64,000 bases of DNA from Cytophagales bacterium. Lineage in GTDB: Bacteria; Bacteroidota; Bacteroidia; Cytophagales; Thermoflexibacteraceae. The number at the start of each line of letters is the position of its first letter. Positions within the stretch are counted from its first letter, which is position 1. The stretch spans positions 124,001 through 188,000 of the forward strand of contig JAAFKA010000004.1 in NCBI GenBank assembly GCA_013299115.1. The letters are read 5' to 3'. Position numbers and translations under genes: made by a program. The notes below the pieces were generated by a model. The model was given only the letters and a program-made list of their open reading frames with translations. It made no database searches and had not been told where the DNA came from. Below, in pieces: positions 25,304 through 33,131 of the stretch.

Positions 25304-25741
25304 ATGAAAATTCATTCTCTACTCTTAGGATTATTCCTTTCGGCAAGTTTGGTAGCTTGCCAATCAAAAACCGAAGGCACAGCCGCCACTACCACTGAAA
25401 CTGCAACCACCAGCACTTCGTTGTTAGCCAATACCTCTTGGAAAGGTACAGATGGCAACAAATATCCGTTGAGTTATACTTTCAAAGACGGCAATACGCT
25501 GGAAATGAAAGACGAAACAGGCGAAATTCCTAATACCTATTTGGGAACTTACTCCCAAAAAGCCGACTCTTTGTTTATAGAAATTACAGACGACAAGGGC
25601 GGGGCAGGCAGCACTTCGCCTATGTTTGGCTACAAACAAACCTTAGTCTATCAAAACAATACGCTATTGTTAGTTGCCGACCAAATGCCTATGCAAAAAA
25701 TGGATTTTTACGGCACTCCCGATAAGTTTGTGAAGGAATAA
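25304..25741 (+). CDS. hypothetical lipoprotein
   Basis: 145 residues. A lipoprotein signal peptide with lipobox LVAC (lipid Cys at about 19) is followed by a Thr/Ala-rich linker (KTEGTAATTTETATT) and a compact domain beginning LLANTSWKGTDGNKY and continuing with YTFKDGNTLEMKDETGE. The W-x-G start and strand pattern recall small beta-barrel lipoproteins of the lipocalin-like kind, but this is only a resemblance. The gene lies 12 bases before the DUF2721 gene and may be cotranscribed with it. Confidence 0.65.
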   Translation: MKIHSLLLGLFLSASLVACQSKTEGTAATTTETATTSTSLLANTSWKGTDGNKYPLSYTFKDGNTLEMKDETGEIPNTYLGTYSQKADSLFIEITDDKGGAGSTSPMFGYKQTLVYQNNTLLLVADQMPMQKMDFYGTPDKFVKE

Positions 25742-25753
25742 CAACAAACTAAA

Positions 25754-26152
25754 ATGGAAATCAACCTCAACACCCCTGCTTTGCTATTTCCTGCGGTTTC
25801 GTTAATTTTGTTGGCATACACCAACCGTTTTTTGGCTATTGCCAGCCTTGTCCGCAACCTCCGCAAACAGTATGACGAGCAACATGACGAAGCTATTATC
25901 TTGCAAATCAGGAGTTTACGCAAACGGCTGGGTATGATACGCTATATGCAGGCTTTCGGTGTGGTAAGTTTGTTGGTGGCTATTGTGTCTATGTTTTTGT
26001 TGTATATCGACCTTCGGTTGGCAGCCAATTATGCCTTTGGGCTGAGTCTGCTGTTGCTGATGATTTCCTTAGTCTTTTCTATCTCTGAAATTATAGTTTC
26101 TATCAATGCCCTCAATGTGGTGTTGCAAGACTTAGACCAGTCCAAAAAATAA
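25754..26152 (+). CDS. DUF2721 membrane protein
   Basis: 132 residues. TPALLFPAVSLILLAYTNRF at residues 7-26 is the family hallmark and first helix, then IASLVRNLRKQY and a charged cytoplasmic loop, then two more helices (about 66-85 and 92-112). DUF2721 proteins are small inner-membrane proteins of unknown function, common in Bacteroidota and cyanobacteria. A TATCGGACACTT hairpin follows 8 bases after the stop and may serve as its terminator. Confidence 0.8.
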   Translation: MEINLNTPALLFPAVSLILLAYTNRFLAIASLVRNLRKQYDEQHDEAIILQIRSLRKRLGMIRYMQAFGVVSLLVAIVSMFLLYIDLRLAANYAFGLSLLLLMISLVFSISEIIVSINALNVVLQDLDQSKK

Positions 26153-26160
26153 AAATCACT

Positions 26161-26187
26161 TATCGGACACTTGCAAAGTGTCCGATA
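26161..26187. repeat. TATCGGACACTT palindrome
   Basis: TATCGGACACTT and AAGTGTCCGATA pair around GCA, followed by AATTTGTCC. The same stem and the same AATTTGTCC tail occur at 30638-30664. Confidence 0.75.
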
Positions 26188-26206
26188 AATTTGTCCTTAA
26201 TAACCC

Positions 26207-27367
26207 ATGATACCTCAACAATTCAGAATGGTAGCCCAAACGATGTTTGGCTTAGAAGAAGTTTTGCAACAAGAACTGCTTGCTTTGGGAGCAACAAGCA
26301 TAGAACTCCACAACAGAGCCGTTGGGTTTATGGGAGATTTGGCTCTGCTCTATAAGGCTAATCTTTGTCTGCGGACTGCCCTGCGGGTGCTGATTCCTAT
26401 TCACTCCTTCGAGGTACGCAACGAGCAAGACCTCTATGACAAAATTCGGGCTATGGCTTGGGAGGAGTATATGCACGTGGACAATACGCTGGCTATCAAC
26501 TGTTCGTTGAACTCCGATTTGTTTAGGCACTCCCAATTTTTGGAGCAAAAAACCAAAGATGCCATTGTCGACAGATTCAGGGACAAATACGGCAAAAGAC
26601 CTTCGGTAGAACTCAATTTGCCCGATTTGCGTGTGCATTTGTTTATCAACCAAAACCGTTGCATTGTTTCCTTAGATAGTTCTGGCGAGTCTTTGCACAA
26701 AAGAGGGTACAGAGATAAAACCAACCTTGCCCCTATCAACGAGGTATTGGCGGCGGGTTTGGTGCTGCTCACTGGTTGGGACAAAAAAAGCAATTTCATA
26801 GACCCCATGTGTGGTTCGGCTACCATTTTGATAGAGGCTGCTCTCATTGGTGCAAATATTCCTGCGGGGTCATACAAAAGTTTGTTTGGTTTTGAAAAAT
26901 GGCTAAACTTCGACCAAGACCTTTGGAATGATACTTTTGACGAGGCAATGAACCAAGTGAAAGAAGATTGTCCGTTGATAGTAGGCGGAGAAATTTCAAA
27001 AAACGTAGCCCGAAAAGGAATTATCAACGTGAACGAAGCCAATCTGAAAAACAAAATCCAAATTCACACTTGCTCCTTTGCCGACTTGCCCGTACCCGAA
27101 GGCAGCGGCGTGTTGGTAATGAATCCGCCTTATGGCGAAAGAATGGACAAAGACGAGGACATCAACGCCCTCTACCAATCTATTGGTGACACCCTCAAAC
27201 AAAAATGGGCAGGTTATGAGGCATGGGTCATCACTTCCAATATGGAAGCTGCCCAGCACATTCGCCTTGCCCCCAAACCCAAAATTAAACTCTATAACGG
27301 CTCTATCGAATGTCGTTTTATGCGGTATGAGTTGTATGCAGGGTCAAAAAGAGGGGAGAAAAAGTAG
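26207..27367 (+). CDS. THUMP-domain class I RNA methyltransferase, RlmL/YcbY-like
   Basis: 386 residues. An N-terminal THUMP region (about 5-160) starts FRMVAQTMFGLEEVLQQELL and contains AVGFMGDLALLYKANLCLRT. A Rossmann methyltransferase domain (about 165-386) has NLAPINEVLAAGLVLLTGW, DPMCGSATILIEAAL (SAM binding) and the catalytic VLVMNPPYGERM. The domain set and length match the N-terminal enzyme of RlmL, which makes m2G2445 in 23S rRNA; the second (RlmK) domain is absent, as is usual in Bacteroidota. The exact target base is inferred, not shown. Convergent with the formimidoylglutamase gene with only 23 bases between. Confidence 0.88.
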   Translation: MIPQQFRMVAQTMFGLEEVLQQELLALGATSIELHNRAVGFMGDLALLYKANLCLRTALRVLIPIHSFEVRNEQDLYDKIRAMAWEEYMHVDNTLAINCSLNSDLFRHSQFLEQKTKDAIVDRFRDKYGKRPSVELNLPDLRVHLFINQNRCIVSLDSSGESLHKRGYRDKTNLAPINEVLAAGLVLLTGWDKKSNFIDPMCGSATILIEAALIGANIPAGSYKSLFGFEKWLNFDQDLWNDTFDEAMNQVKEDCPLIVGGEISKNVARKGIINVNEANLKNKIQIHTCSFADLPVPEGSGVLVMNPPYGERMDKDEDINALYQSIGDTLKQKWAGYEAWVITSNMEAAQHIRLAPKPKIKLYNGSIECRFMRYELYAGSKRGEKK

Positions 27368-27390
27368 GGAGATATAGTCGCTAATTATTT

Positions 27391-28548
27391 TTACATTCCT
27401 CTTTGCACTGCCTTTATCCACCTATCGGGTATTTCGCCTTCGAGAGCAGCCAAATAATCTCGGTAGCTACAAGGCACTAATTTGGTGGTTTGGTAAGGCA
27501 ATGTAGGTTGTGAAATAGGCACTTCGAGCCACCATTTTTCGGATAAATTGCTTTTGTAAAATACCAAATTTTCGTTTGTCTTGTCCAAAGGTACAATATA
27601 TTTGGTGTGAAAAGAAGCCGACAAAATATTTTCGCCTTTGCGGTGATAAAAACCTTCTATAAAATACCAAATCATAGTAGCCAAAGCAAAAGCAGTTTGG
27701 CTGTTGGAGTCTGTGTGTGGTTGGTAGCCGTAAAAACCTACCGAAGATAGTTTTTCGTTCAGCCCTGCATACCACGCTAATTGGCAACCTTCCTCCCAAG
27801 TCAAGCCAAAAGGCAAACCTCCAAGTGCATGAGGCACGTGATTTTGTTTGAAAGCAGCCACATCAAAACTTAGCATATCTGCATTGCGAATATAAGGCTC
27901 TGTTTCCTGAAAATTGTTTCGCATTTCGCCCACACTTAGCGTATCGAAACCTAATTTTCGCAACAAATCTATGTGTGTGTGGTCGTTGAGGTAAGTTTGG
28001 TAGCCTAATTGCGTGAAACTAAACAAATAATTGGGCAGGTGCATGAGCAAACTGTGCGTGTGCGAGGTAACAGCCTCCTCCGAGTTGCCTTCCATATCGC
28101 AACGAGAGTCGACCAGCACCACGTCTATCAACTTATTGAGTTGTTCGTAGCCTTTGTATTGGGCAAAAGTGAGGTCGTGAGAACCGCCAATAATCAAGGG
28201 CAATACGTTGTGTTGCAACAAAATTTCGCACACTTCGCTTAACCGCAAATAGGTGTCTTGGCGTGTGGCTCCCAACCGCAAATTGCCCAAATCCACGAGA
28301 TGATACGATTTGTTGGTGTGAAACAAGTTATAAAGATGCTTTCTAATTTCATTGGCGGGGTGTGTGGTTTGAGGAAAAGTAGCAAAACTACCCCTGTTTT
28401 CGTCCACACCCAGCAGGGCAATGGCAGATTTTTTCCATGTAGGCACTACGGCTGTGTTGGTCGTGATGACCTCCGCCATCGTATGCGTGGCATGGTGCAA
28501 ATCGGAAAAATTGGTGGGCAGGCTATCGAAAAAAAGTTTTAAATCCAC
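27391..28548 (-). CDS. formimidoylglutamase-like protein of the arginase family
   Basis: 385 residues. Arginase-fold motifs are GGSHDLTFAQYKGYE and LSFDVAAFKQN, with WYFIEGFYHRKGE near the C-terminus as in the Bacteroidota proteins annotated as formimidoylglutamase. Several metal ligands of true arginases are changed: the DAHxD motif reads DSRCD, and SxDxDxxDP reads SFDVAAFKQ. The family is known to be divergent, so histidine degradation by hydrolysis of formimidoylglutamate is possible, but loss of the two-manganese site is a real doubt. No other histidine-utilisation gene is adjacent. Confidence 0.75.
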   Translation of the reverse strand: MDLKLFFDSLPTNFSDLHHATHTMAEVITTNTAVVPTWKKSAIALLGVDENRGSFATFPQTTHPANEIRKHLYNLFHTNKSYHLVDLGNLRLGATRQDTYLRLSEVCEILLQHNVLPLIIGGSHDLTFAQYKGYEQLNKLIDVVLVDSRCDMEGNSEEAVTSHTHSLLMHLPNYLFSFTQLGYQTYLNDHTHIDLLRKLGFDTLSVGEMRNNFQETEPYIRNADMLSFDVAAFKQNHVPHALGGLPFGLTWEEGCQLAWYAGLNEKLSSVGFYGYQPHTDSNSQTAFALATMIWYFIEGFYHRKGENILSASFHTKYIVPLDKTNENLVFYKSNLSEKWWLEVPISQPTLPYQTTKLVPCSYRDYLAALEGEIPDRWIKAVQRGM

Positions 28549-28640
28549 ACGGTTAGTCGTTGTAAGTTTTTTAGTTGTAAATTTTGCAAATTATTCATTA
28601 GCAAACAAACAAAACCAACGGAAATATGTTGCAAGCAAAG

Positions 28641-28715
28641 TCAAGAACAAATTGTTACACTTGCTACTATGAAATGTAGTGCAATTAGTACGGTTTTAAT
28701 TTGCCATTTTTTCAT
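28641..28715 (-). CDS. possible 24-residue hydrophobic peptide
   Basis: ATG at 28715 reads MKKWQIKTVLIALHFIVASV and ends ICS before a TGA. It has a Lys-rich start and a hydrophobic stretch like a membrane micropeptide or a leftover signal sequence. No ribosome site or homologue evidence; given low confidence. Confidence 0.2.
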   Translation of the reverse strand: MKKWQIKTVLIALHFIVASVTICS

Positions 28716-28743
28716 ATAAGTTTGAAAGTTAATTATGTTTTAA

Positions 28744-28894
28744 AGTGCCTTCGGCACGAAATATTTATAGTCAATTCGTATTTTCACTACCTTCAAGTCC
28801 CGTGGGGACGAAATAAATAGCACTATTTCGTCCCTACGGGACTTAGAAACAGTTGTGTCCTCTTTACTATAAATATATCGTGCCTAACGGCACT
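28744..28894. repeat. nested double palindromic element, 151 bp
   Basis: The outer arms 28744-28770 (AGTGCCTTCGGCACGAAATA...) and 28867-28894 are inverted copies with a few mismatches. The inner arms 28796-28820 (AGTCCCGTGGGGACGAAATA...) and 28823-28843 are also inverted copies. Outer and inner arms share the design N-GTCC/GTGCC-hairpin-CGAAATA-TTTATAG, so the inner pair looks like a second copy inserted in the first. Confidence 0.7.
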
Positions 28895-28945
28895 AAAAAT
28901 GCCAATTTACTAATTTTGGAGTGTAACAATAGAATTAAAAACTTT

Positions 28946-29044
28946 TTAACTTCCACAGCCATTAGAAGTTAGCACAAAGTAAATGATGAATAAAACAGGT
29001 GAACATAACAAGATAAACATCAAAAACTTCATGATTTTTTTCAT
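28946..29044 (-). CDS. possible 32-residue membrane peptide
   Basis: ATG at 29044 reads MKKIMKFLMFILLCSPVLFI and ends LTSNGCGS. One hydrophobic helix fits a small membrane protein, like the 24-residue frame 230 bases away on the same strand. No other support. Confidence 0.25.
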   Translation of the reverse strand: MKKIMKFLMFILLCSPVLFIIYFVLTSNGCGS

Positions 29045-29214
29045 TACAAGTCTAACGAAAAGCCTAATGATTTTGTCTGCTTCACTTTCTTTTTTGGAGT
29101 TCTCATAAGAAACATTTGTGTCTAGGTAAATGAAAATTTTGTCTAATCGTACAAGCTATGTAGATAATAATGTGAAAAAAATAGACTATTTGACTCTAAA
29201 ATCCTTGCAATATT

Positions 29215-29305
29215 AGAGTTTATGAATAAATTTTTGTTATGAGGTTTGAAAAAAGATGTCATTTTTTTGAAAAATGACATCTTTCGAAAATTATTCATAA
29301 ACTCT
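29215..29305. repeat. 91-bp element with outer and inner inverted repeats
   Basis: AGAGTTTATGAATAA (29215-29229) is repeated inverted at 29291-29305. Inside, AAAGATGTCATTTT (from 29252) faces AAAATGACATCTTT (to 29284). The whole can fold into one long interrupted hairpin. It lies 56 bases upstream of the ndk promoter. Confidence 0.7.
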
Positions 29306-29360
29306 ATTATATTCAAGTTCACAAAATTAAATTTATTCCTATACGCTATTTGCTTTTTAT

Positions 29361-29392
29361 TTTGTTACTTCCAAAAAATCAATGTAGCTTTG
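29361..29392 (+). promoter_or_regulatory. ndk promoter, TTTG-N20-TAGCTTTG
   Basis: TTTG at 29361-29364 and TAGCTTTG at 29385-29392, with a 20-base spacer, match the Bacteroidota -33/-7 consensus closely. The ndk ATG lies 36 bases downstream. A clear example in this window. Confidence 0.75.
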
Positions 29393-29427
29393 CAGCCAAA
29401 TTTAACCTTAAAAGTAGTCAAACAAAA

Positions 29428-29847
29428 ATGGCAACGAACAGAACATTTACCATGATTAAGCCTGATGCCTTCGGTGCAGGCAACAGTGGTGCTATTATCG
29501 CAATGATAGAAAAAGCAGGTTTTCGCCTTGTGGCAGCCAAAGTTACGCGTCTTACAGCCGAAACAGCAGGACGTTTTTATGAAGTGCATAAAGAAAGACC
29601 TTTTTATGCAGACCTTTGCAAATATATGTCATCAGGTACAATTATGGCAATTATTTTAGAAAAAGATAATGCCGTAGCAGATTTCCGCACTTTAATTGGT
29701 GCTACCAATCCTGCTAATGCAGCCGAAGGTACTATTCGCAAATTATTTGCAAAATCAATAGAAGCCAATGCAGTACATGGCTCAGACTCAGACGAAAATG
29801 CAGCCATAGAAGGCAGCTTTTTCTTTGCCCAAACAGAACAGTTTTAA
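29428..29847 (+). CDS. ndk: nucleoside diphosphate kinase
   Basis: 139 residues from the ATG at 29428. The frame is open further upstream, but that part overlaps the promoter and adds a non-family sequence. Conserved features: [10 protein letters not shown] at the start (Lys of the phosphate site), the [14 protein letters not shown] segment, [13 protein letters not shown], and the phospho-histidine His117 in NAVHGSDS. It balances nucleoside triphosphate pools by transferring phosphate from ATP through His117. Cytoplasmic. It stands alone between its own promoter and an intrinsic terminator. Confidence 0.97.
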   Translation: MATNRTFTMIKPDAFGAGNSGAIIAMIEKAGFRLVAAKVTRLTAETAGRFYEVHKERPFYADLCKYMSSGTIMAIILEKDNAVADFRTLIGATNPANAAEGTIRKLFAKSIEANAVHGSDSDENAAIEGSFFFAQTEQF

Positions 29848-29862
29848 CGAAATTTTTTGTAG

Positions 29863-29887
29863 CTACGGGCTTTAGCCCGTAGTTTTT
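29863..29887 (+). terminator. intrinsic terminator of ndk
   Basis: CTACGGGCTTTAGCCCGTAG (29863-29882) is a strong GC stem with a minimal loop followed by TTTTT. The same sequence type (N-CGGGCTTTAGCCCG-N) is a common dispersed repeat, so it may be a repeat recruited as a terminator. Confidence 0.75.
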
Positions 29888-29906
29888 ATTTCATATTAAA
29901 AAAATC

Positions 29907-30314
29907 ATGGCACTTTTCGGTAATGCTGCCAAAGAAGAACGCAAAATAGATGACTTCTCTGGCAATTTGAATAACATTATAGCCAAAGGCACTTCCATCA
30001 CAGGAGATATAGATGCAGCAGGCAATATCCGTTTTGATGGCAAAATCAAAGGACATATCAAATGCAAGGCAAAAGTAGTAACAGGCAAAGGCTCATTGGT
30101 AGAAGGCAATGTGTATGCACAAAATGCTGAAATAGAAGGAGATATAGTAGGTGTTTTGGAAATAGCCGACATCTTAATACTCAAACCAACGGCAGTGGTG
30201 CAGGGTGATATTCGCACAGGCAAACTTATAGTAGAGGCTGGTGCCAGATTCAATGGTAGCTGCCGAATGGGAGAAACTTCTCTGAACGACAAAAAATTGG
30301 CAAGCAATGGCTGA
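29907..30314 (+). CDS. bactofilin (polymer-forming cytoskeletal protein)
   Basis: 135 residues. After a short flexible N-terminus come repeated beta-helix rungs of the bactofilin core: TSITGDIDAAGNIRFDGKIK, VTGKGSLVEGNVYAQNAEIE, DIVGVLEIADILILKPTAVV and QGDIRTGKLIVEAGARFNGS. Bactofilins polymerise without nucleotide and organise cell-shape or envelope machinery beneath the inner membrane. Its 3' end overlaps the AtpZ gene by 8 bases, so the two are cotranslated. Confidence 0.93.
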   Translation: MALFGNAAKEERKIDDFSGNLNNIIAKGTSITGDIDAAGNIRFDGKIKGHIKCKAKVVTGKGSLVEGNVYAQNAEIEGDIVGVLEIADILILKPTAVVQGDIRTGKLIVEAGARFNGSCRMGETSLNDKKLASNG

Positions 30315-30546
30315 TAATCAACCCACGCCACCACCAAAAGCTAAAAAAACTATCAATCCTTACCTCAAATATTCGGGTATGGGTTTCCAGTTGATTGCTG
30401 CGTTGTGCTTTGGGGCATGGCTCGGCAATCTGCTCGATGAGTATATGCAAAACCAAACGCCATATTTTACCCTTGCTCTTTTGTTGTTTTTTCTTTCTGC
30501 CACCTTGTTTGTGATTATCAGGGATTTGAGCAAAGAAAATAAATAG
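30307..30546 (+). CDS. AtpZ/AtpI-family small membrane protein
   Basis: 79 residues with two membrane helices (about 25-43 and 51-70). The pattern YLKYSGMGFQLIAALCFGAW, then LGNLLDEYM, matches AtpZ/AtpI proteins that assist F-type ATP synthase assembly or carry Mg2+/Ca2+. These usually precede atpI-atpB, but here the ATP synthase genes do not follow: the next gene is a transporter on the other strand after 302 bases. It overlaps the bactofilin gene by 8 bases. Confidence 0.8.
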   Translation: MADNQPTPPPKAKKTINPYLKYSGMGFQLIAALCFGAWLGNLLDEYMQNQTPYFTLALLLFFLSATLFVIIRDLSKENK

Positions 30547-30848
30547 CAATGCGGTGTTTTTATTTGCATTTGATAAAGATAGGTAATAAGACAAAATAAA
30601 AGTAAGTTTTTATTTTTGTAACTCCTTGAAAATCAATTATCGGACACTTTTAAAGTGTCCGATAAATTTGTCCACTTACTTATATTGCTCAACCCACCAT
30701 ATTCCAAACTATGATAATTTTGTGTAATGTTGGGAATTTTCTCAAAATCTTCATTTACAACAGGAATTTGTCCTCATGGTTCTTCCGTTCTTTTTGTTCC
30801 GTGTTTTTTGATGAGGTAAAATATTTAAAACCTTAGAGTTCATAACGA
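30547..30848. other. 302-bp convergent intergenic region
   Basis: It contains the TATCGGACACTT palindrome at 30638-30664, which may end transcription from one or both sides. Nothing else was recognised. Confidence 0.5.
30638..30664. repeat. TATCGGACACTT palindrome
   Basis: TATCGGACACTTT and AAAGTGTCCGATA pair around one T and are followed by AATTTGTCC, as at 26161. Confidence 0.75.
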
Positions 30849-32714
30849 CTACTTATTTTTCTCTTGCTGTTGTTTTTCCAATAGCTGTTGTTGTTTCTTT
30901 TTGAGCATCATGCGTTTGCGAATATCCTCTATGCTGCCTTTGGGAATGGAAGAAATCAGTTTTTTTGTATATTCTTTTTGCGGTTTTGCATAAACATCTT
31001 CGCCAAAGCCAATTTCCTCTATCTGCCCCATGTTCATCACCATAATTCTATCCGAAATAAATTTGATAACAGACAAATCATGCGACACGAAAATGTAGGT
31101 CAAATTGAATTTTTGTTTTAGGCTGTTGAGCAAGTTCAAAACTTGGGCTTGCACCGATACGTCTAAGGCAGAAACCGACTCATCACAAATCACAAAACGA
31201 GGCTCTATTGCTAAGGTACGGGCTATGCAAATCCGTTGCCGTTGCCCACCCGAAAATTCGTGAGGATAACGGTTAAAAAATTCGGCTTTGAGGTTTACCG
31301 TTTCCAATAATTCTATCACTTTTTCCTTCCGTTGCTTGTCCGATTCGCAGACTTTGTGAATCCGCATAGGCTCCATAATAGTTTCGCCTACGGTCATTCG
31401 AGGATTTAGGGAGGAATAAGGGTCTTGAAAAATAATTTGTATGTCTTTTCTCAATTTCCGCAATTTTTCTTCGGGCAGTTTGCGTATATCTTGCCCATCA
31501 AAAATAATTTCGCCAGAGGTAGCCTCCACCAAACGCAAAATCGTACGACCCAGCGTAGTTTTGCCACAGCCCGACTCGCCAACCAAACCCAAAGTTTCGC
31601 CTTTATAAACGTCAAAACTTATTCCATCTACGGCTTTTACTATGGCTTTGGCAGTGCCAAATATATTTTTGTCTATTGGAAAATGTACTTTTAAGTTTTT
31701 GATAGAGAGCAAAGGCTTTTCTTGCATCATTTCCAAATGCTTTTCTCTCAGTTCGTTACCACTTTGATAGTTCATCATCAAAGCCTGCCCTACGGAAGTA
31801 AATTTATTAGTTTCTGTAATATTGCCCGCCTCATCGCTGGTCATAAAATCTGCTACCACAGGCAAGACTTTCAATTTAATATCGGCACGTGGACGGCAAG
31901 CCAACAAACCTTTGGTGTAAGGGTGCTTAGGATTAGAAAAAATATCCCAAACTGTACCTTCCTCCACTACTCTGCCCCGATACATCACAATTACCCTGTC
32001 TGCAATTTCGCCTACCACGCCCAAGTCGTGTGTAATAAAAACAATGGACATGGCTTTTTCCTCTTTCAGTTCTTGCACCAACTCCAAGATATGCGACTGC
32101 ACAGTAACGTCTAAGGCTGTTGTAGGCTCGTCTGCAATGAGCAAAGAAGGATTGCAAGACAACGCCATCGCAATCATTACGCGTTGTTTTTGCCCACCCG
32201 ATAGTTCGTGAGGATAGGAATTGAACATAGACTCTGGTCGGGGCAATTTCACTCTTTTCAACAATTCTATGGTGCGGACTTTTGCTTCTTTGAGGGTAAC
32301 ATTTCTTTCGTGAAGCAAAATATTTTCCATCACTTGCTCGCCACAAGAGTAAACAGGATTCAGAGAAGTAGCCGACTCCTGAAATATCATAGCCATTTCG
32401 CTGCCACGCAACTCCCTGATTTGCTGCGGATTAATCTTGGCAAGGTCTATACGCCCCAGTGTAGGCGAATCAAACCACATTTCGCCTGTGGCTATCTGCC
32501 CTTGCGGGTGCGGAATGAGCCGCATCAAAGACATGGCAGTAACAGATTTGCCCGAACCCGACTCGCCAACAATGCCTACGGTTTCGCCTTGCCGAACTTT
32601 AAAGCTCGAATGATTGACTGCAATATTTTCGCCTCTTTCAGTAAAAAATTTTACAGTCAAGTCGTTTACTTCCAAGATGTAAGGTTTTGGTGATTCAGGT
32701 AGAATTGTAGCCAT
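30849..32714 (-). CDS. double ATP-binding subunit of a peptide/nickel-type ABC transporter
   Basis: 621 residues holding two complete ABC ATPases, like DppD and DppF joined (the YejF/GsiA layout). First domain: Walker A GESGSGKS, signature LSGGQKQR, Walker B LLIADEPTTALD. Second: Walker A GESGCGKT, signature FSGGQRQR, Walker B FVICDESVSALD. Each is followed by the family region for binding the permeases (HPYTKGLLACRP after the first). The C-terminus is a Lys/Gln-rich coil. It should power uptake of oligopeptides or similar solutes through permeases encoded elsewhere; no permease or binding-protein gene is adjacent. Confidence 0.93.
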   Translation of the reverse strand: MATILPESPKPYILEVNDLTVKFFTERGENIAVNHSSFKVRQGETVGIVGESGSGKSVTAMSLMRLIPHPQGQIATGEMWFDSPTLGRIDLAKINPQQIRELRGSEMAMIFQESATSLNPVYSCGEQVMENILLHERNVTLKEAKVRTIELLKRVKLPRPESMFNSYPHELSGGQKQRVMIAMALSCNPSLLIADEPTTALDVTVQSHILELVQELKEEKAMSIVFITHDLGVVGEIADRVIVMYRGRVVEEGTVWDIFSNPKHPYTKGLLACRPRADIKLKVLPVVADFMTSDEAGNITETNKFTSVGQALMMNYQSGNELREKHLEMMQEKPLLSIKNLKVHFPIDKNIFGTAKAIVKAVDGISFDVYKGETLGLVGESGCGKTTLGRTILRLVEATSGEIIFDGQDIRKLPEEKLRKLRKDIQIIFQDPYSSLNPRMTVGETIMEPMRIHKVCESDKQRKEKVIELLETVNLKAEFFNRYPHEFSGGQRQRICIARTLAIEPRFVICDESVSALDVSVQAQVLNLLNSLKQKFNLTYIFVSHDLSVIKFISDRIMVMNMGQIEEIGFGEDVYAKPQKEYTKKLISSIPKGSIEDIRKRMMLKKKQQQLLEKQQQEKNK

Positions 32715-32920
32715 GTTTTAGTGCAATTAAATAGCCTTGCTGATTAATAGAGCAATATACTTATTTTTTCAAAGAAATACCAAAAATCGTATGCTTTTTA
32801 TTGAAACCTAATTGAAACCCTAACAACCTTTTTTCGTAACTAAATCAAGGTATCAAAATATTTATAGAGATTAGTTTTTATTGGAATAAAATTTGTTATT
32901 TAATACAAGTTGCCTATCCT

Positions 32921-33011
32921 GAATGTAACATACGCTTTAGCGTGTGAAATTTTGCATAATTTGCAGAACAAATTTAAGAAAAAATCACACGCTAAAGCGT
33001 ATGTTACATTC
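32921..33011. repeat. 91-bp palindromic element, 27-bp perfect inverted repeat
   Basis: The left arm starts GAATGTAACATACGCTTTAG (32921-32947) and is the exact reverse complement of 32985-33011. The 37-base centre is AT-rich. A second full copy lies at 55003-55122, with fragments at 5966 and 25274. Too short to encode a protein; MITE-like. Confidence 0.85.
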
Positions 33012-33057
33012 ATACGAAATAACTTATACTTTTTAACAAAAAATTATTACAAAAAGA

Positions 33058-33087
33058 TTGAATATTCAAAGTTTGTACCTACTTTTG
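33058..33087 (+). promoter_or_regulatory. promoter of the DksA-like gene, TTG-N19-TACTTTTG
   Basis: TTG at 33058-33060 and TACTTTTG at 33080-33087 with a 19-base spacer fit the Bacteroidota consensus. The start codon follows 44 bases downstream. Confidence 0.6.
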
Positions 33088-33131
33088 CACCCAAAATTTT
33101 CACCTATACAAAACACCAAATTACAGCCTAT

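Larger units (their letters stand above)
28549..29427. other. 879-bp gene-poor region rich in palindromes
   Basis: It contains two tiny minus-strand reading frames, a nested palindromic element (28744-28894), a double hairpin (29215-29305) and the ndk promoter. Those are listed separately. Nothing else was recognised. Confidence 0.6.
32715..33131. other. 417-bp divergent intergenic region
   Basis: It holds the complete palindromic element at 32921-33011 and the promoter of the DksA-like gene. No convincing promoter was seen for the ABC gene on the other side. Confidence 0.5.

Noticed and set aside
29246-29455. Plus-strand 69-codon frame starting inside the hairpin upstream of ndk
   Set aside because: It overlaps the double hairpin and the ndk promoter and has AT-driven composition (Phe/Leu/Ile/Lys runs) without family features.
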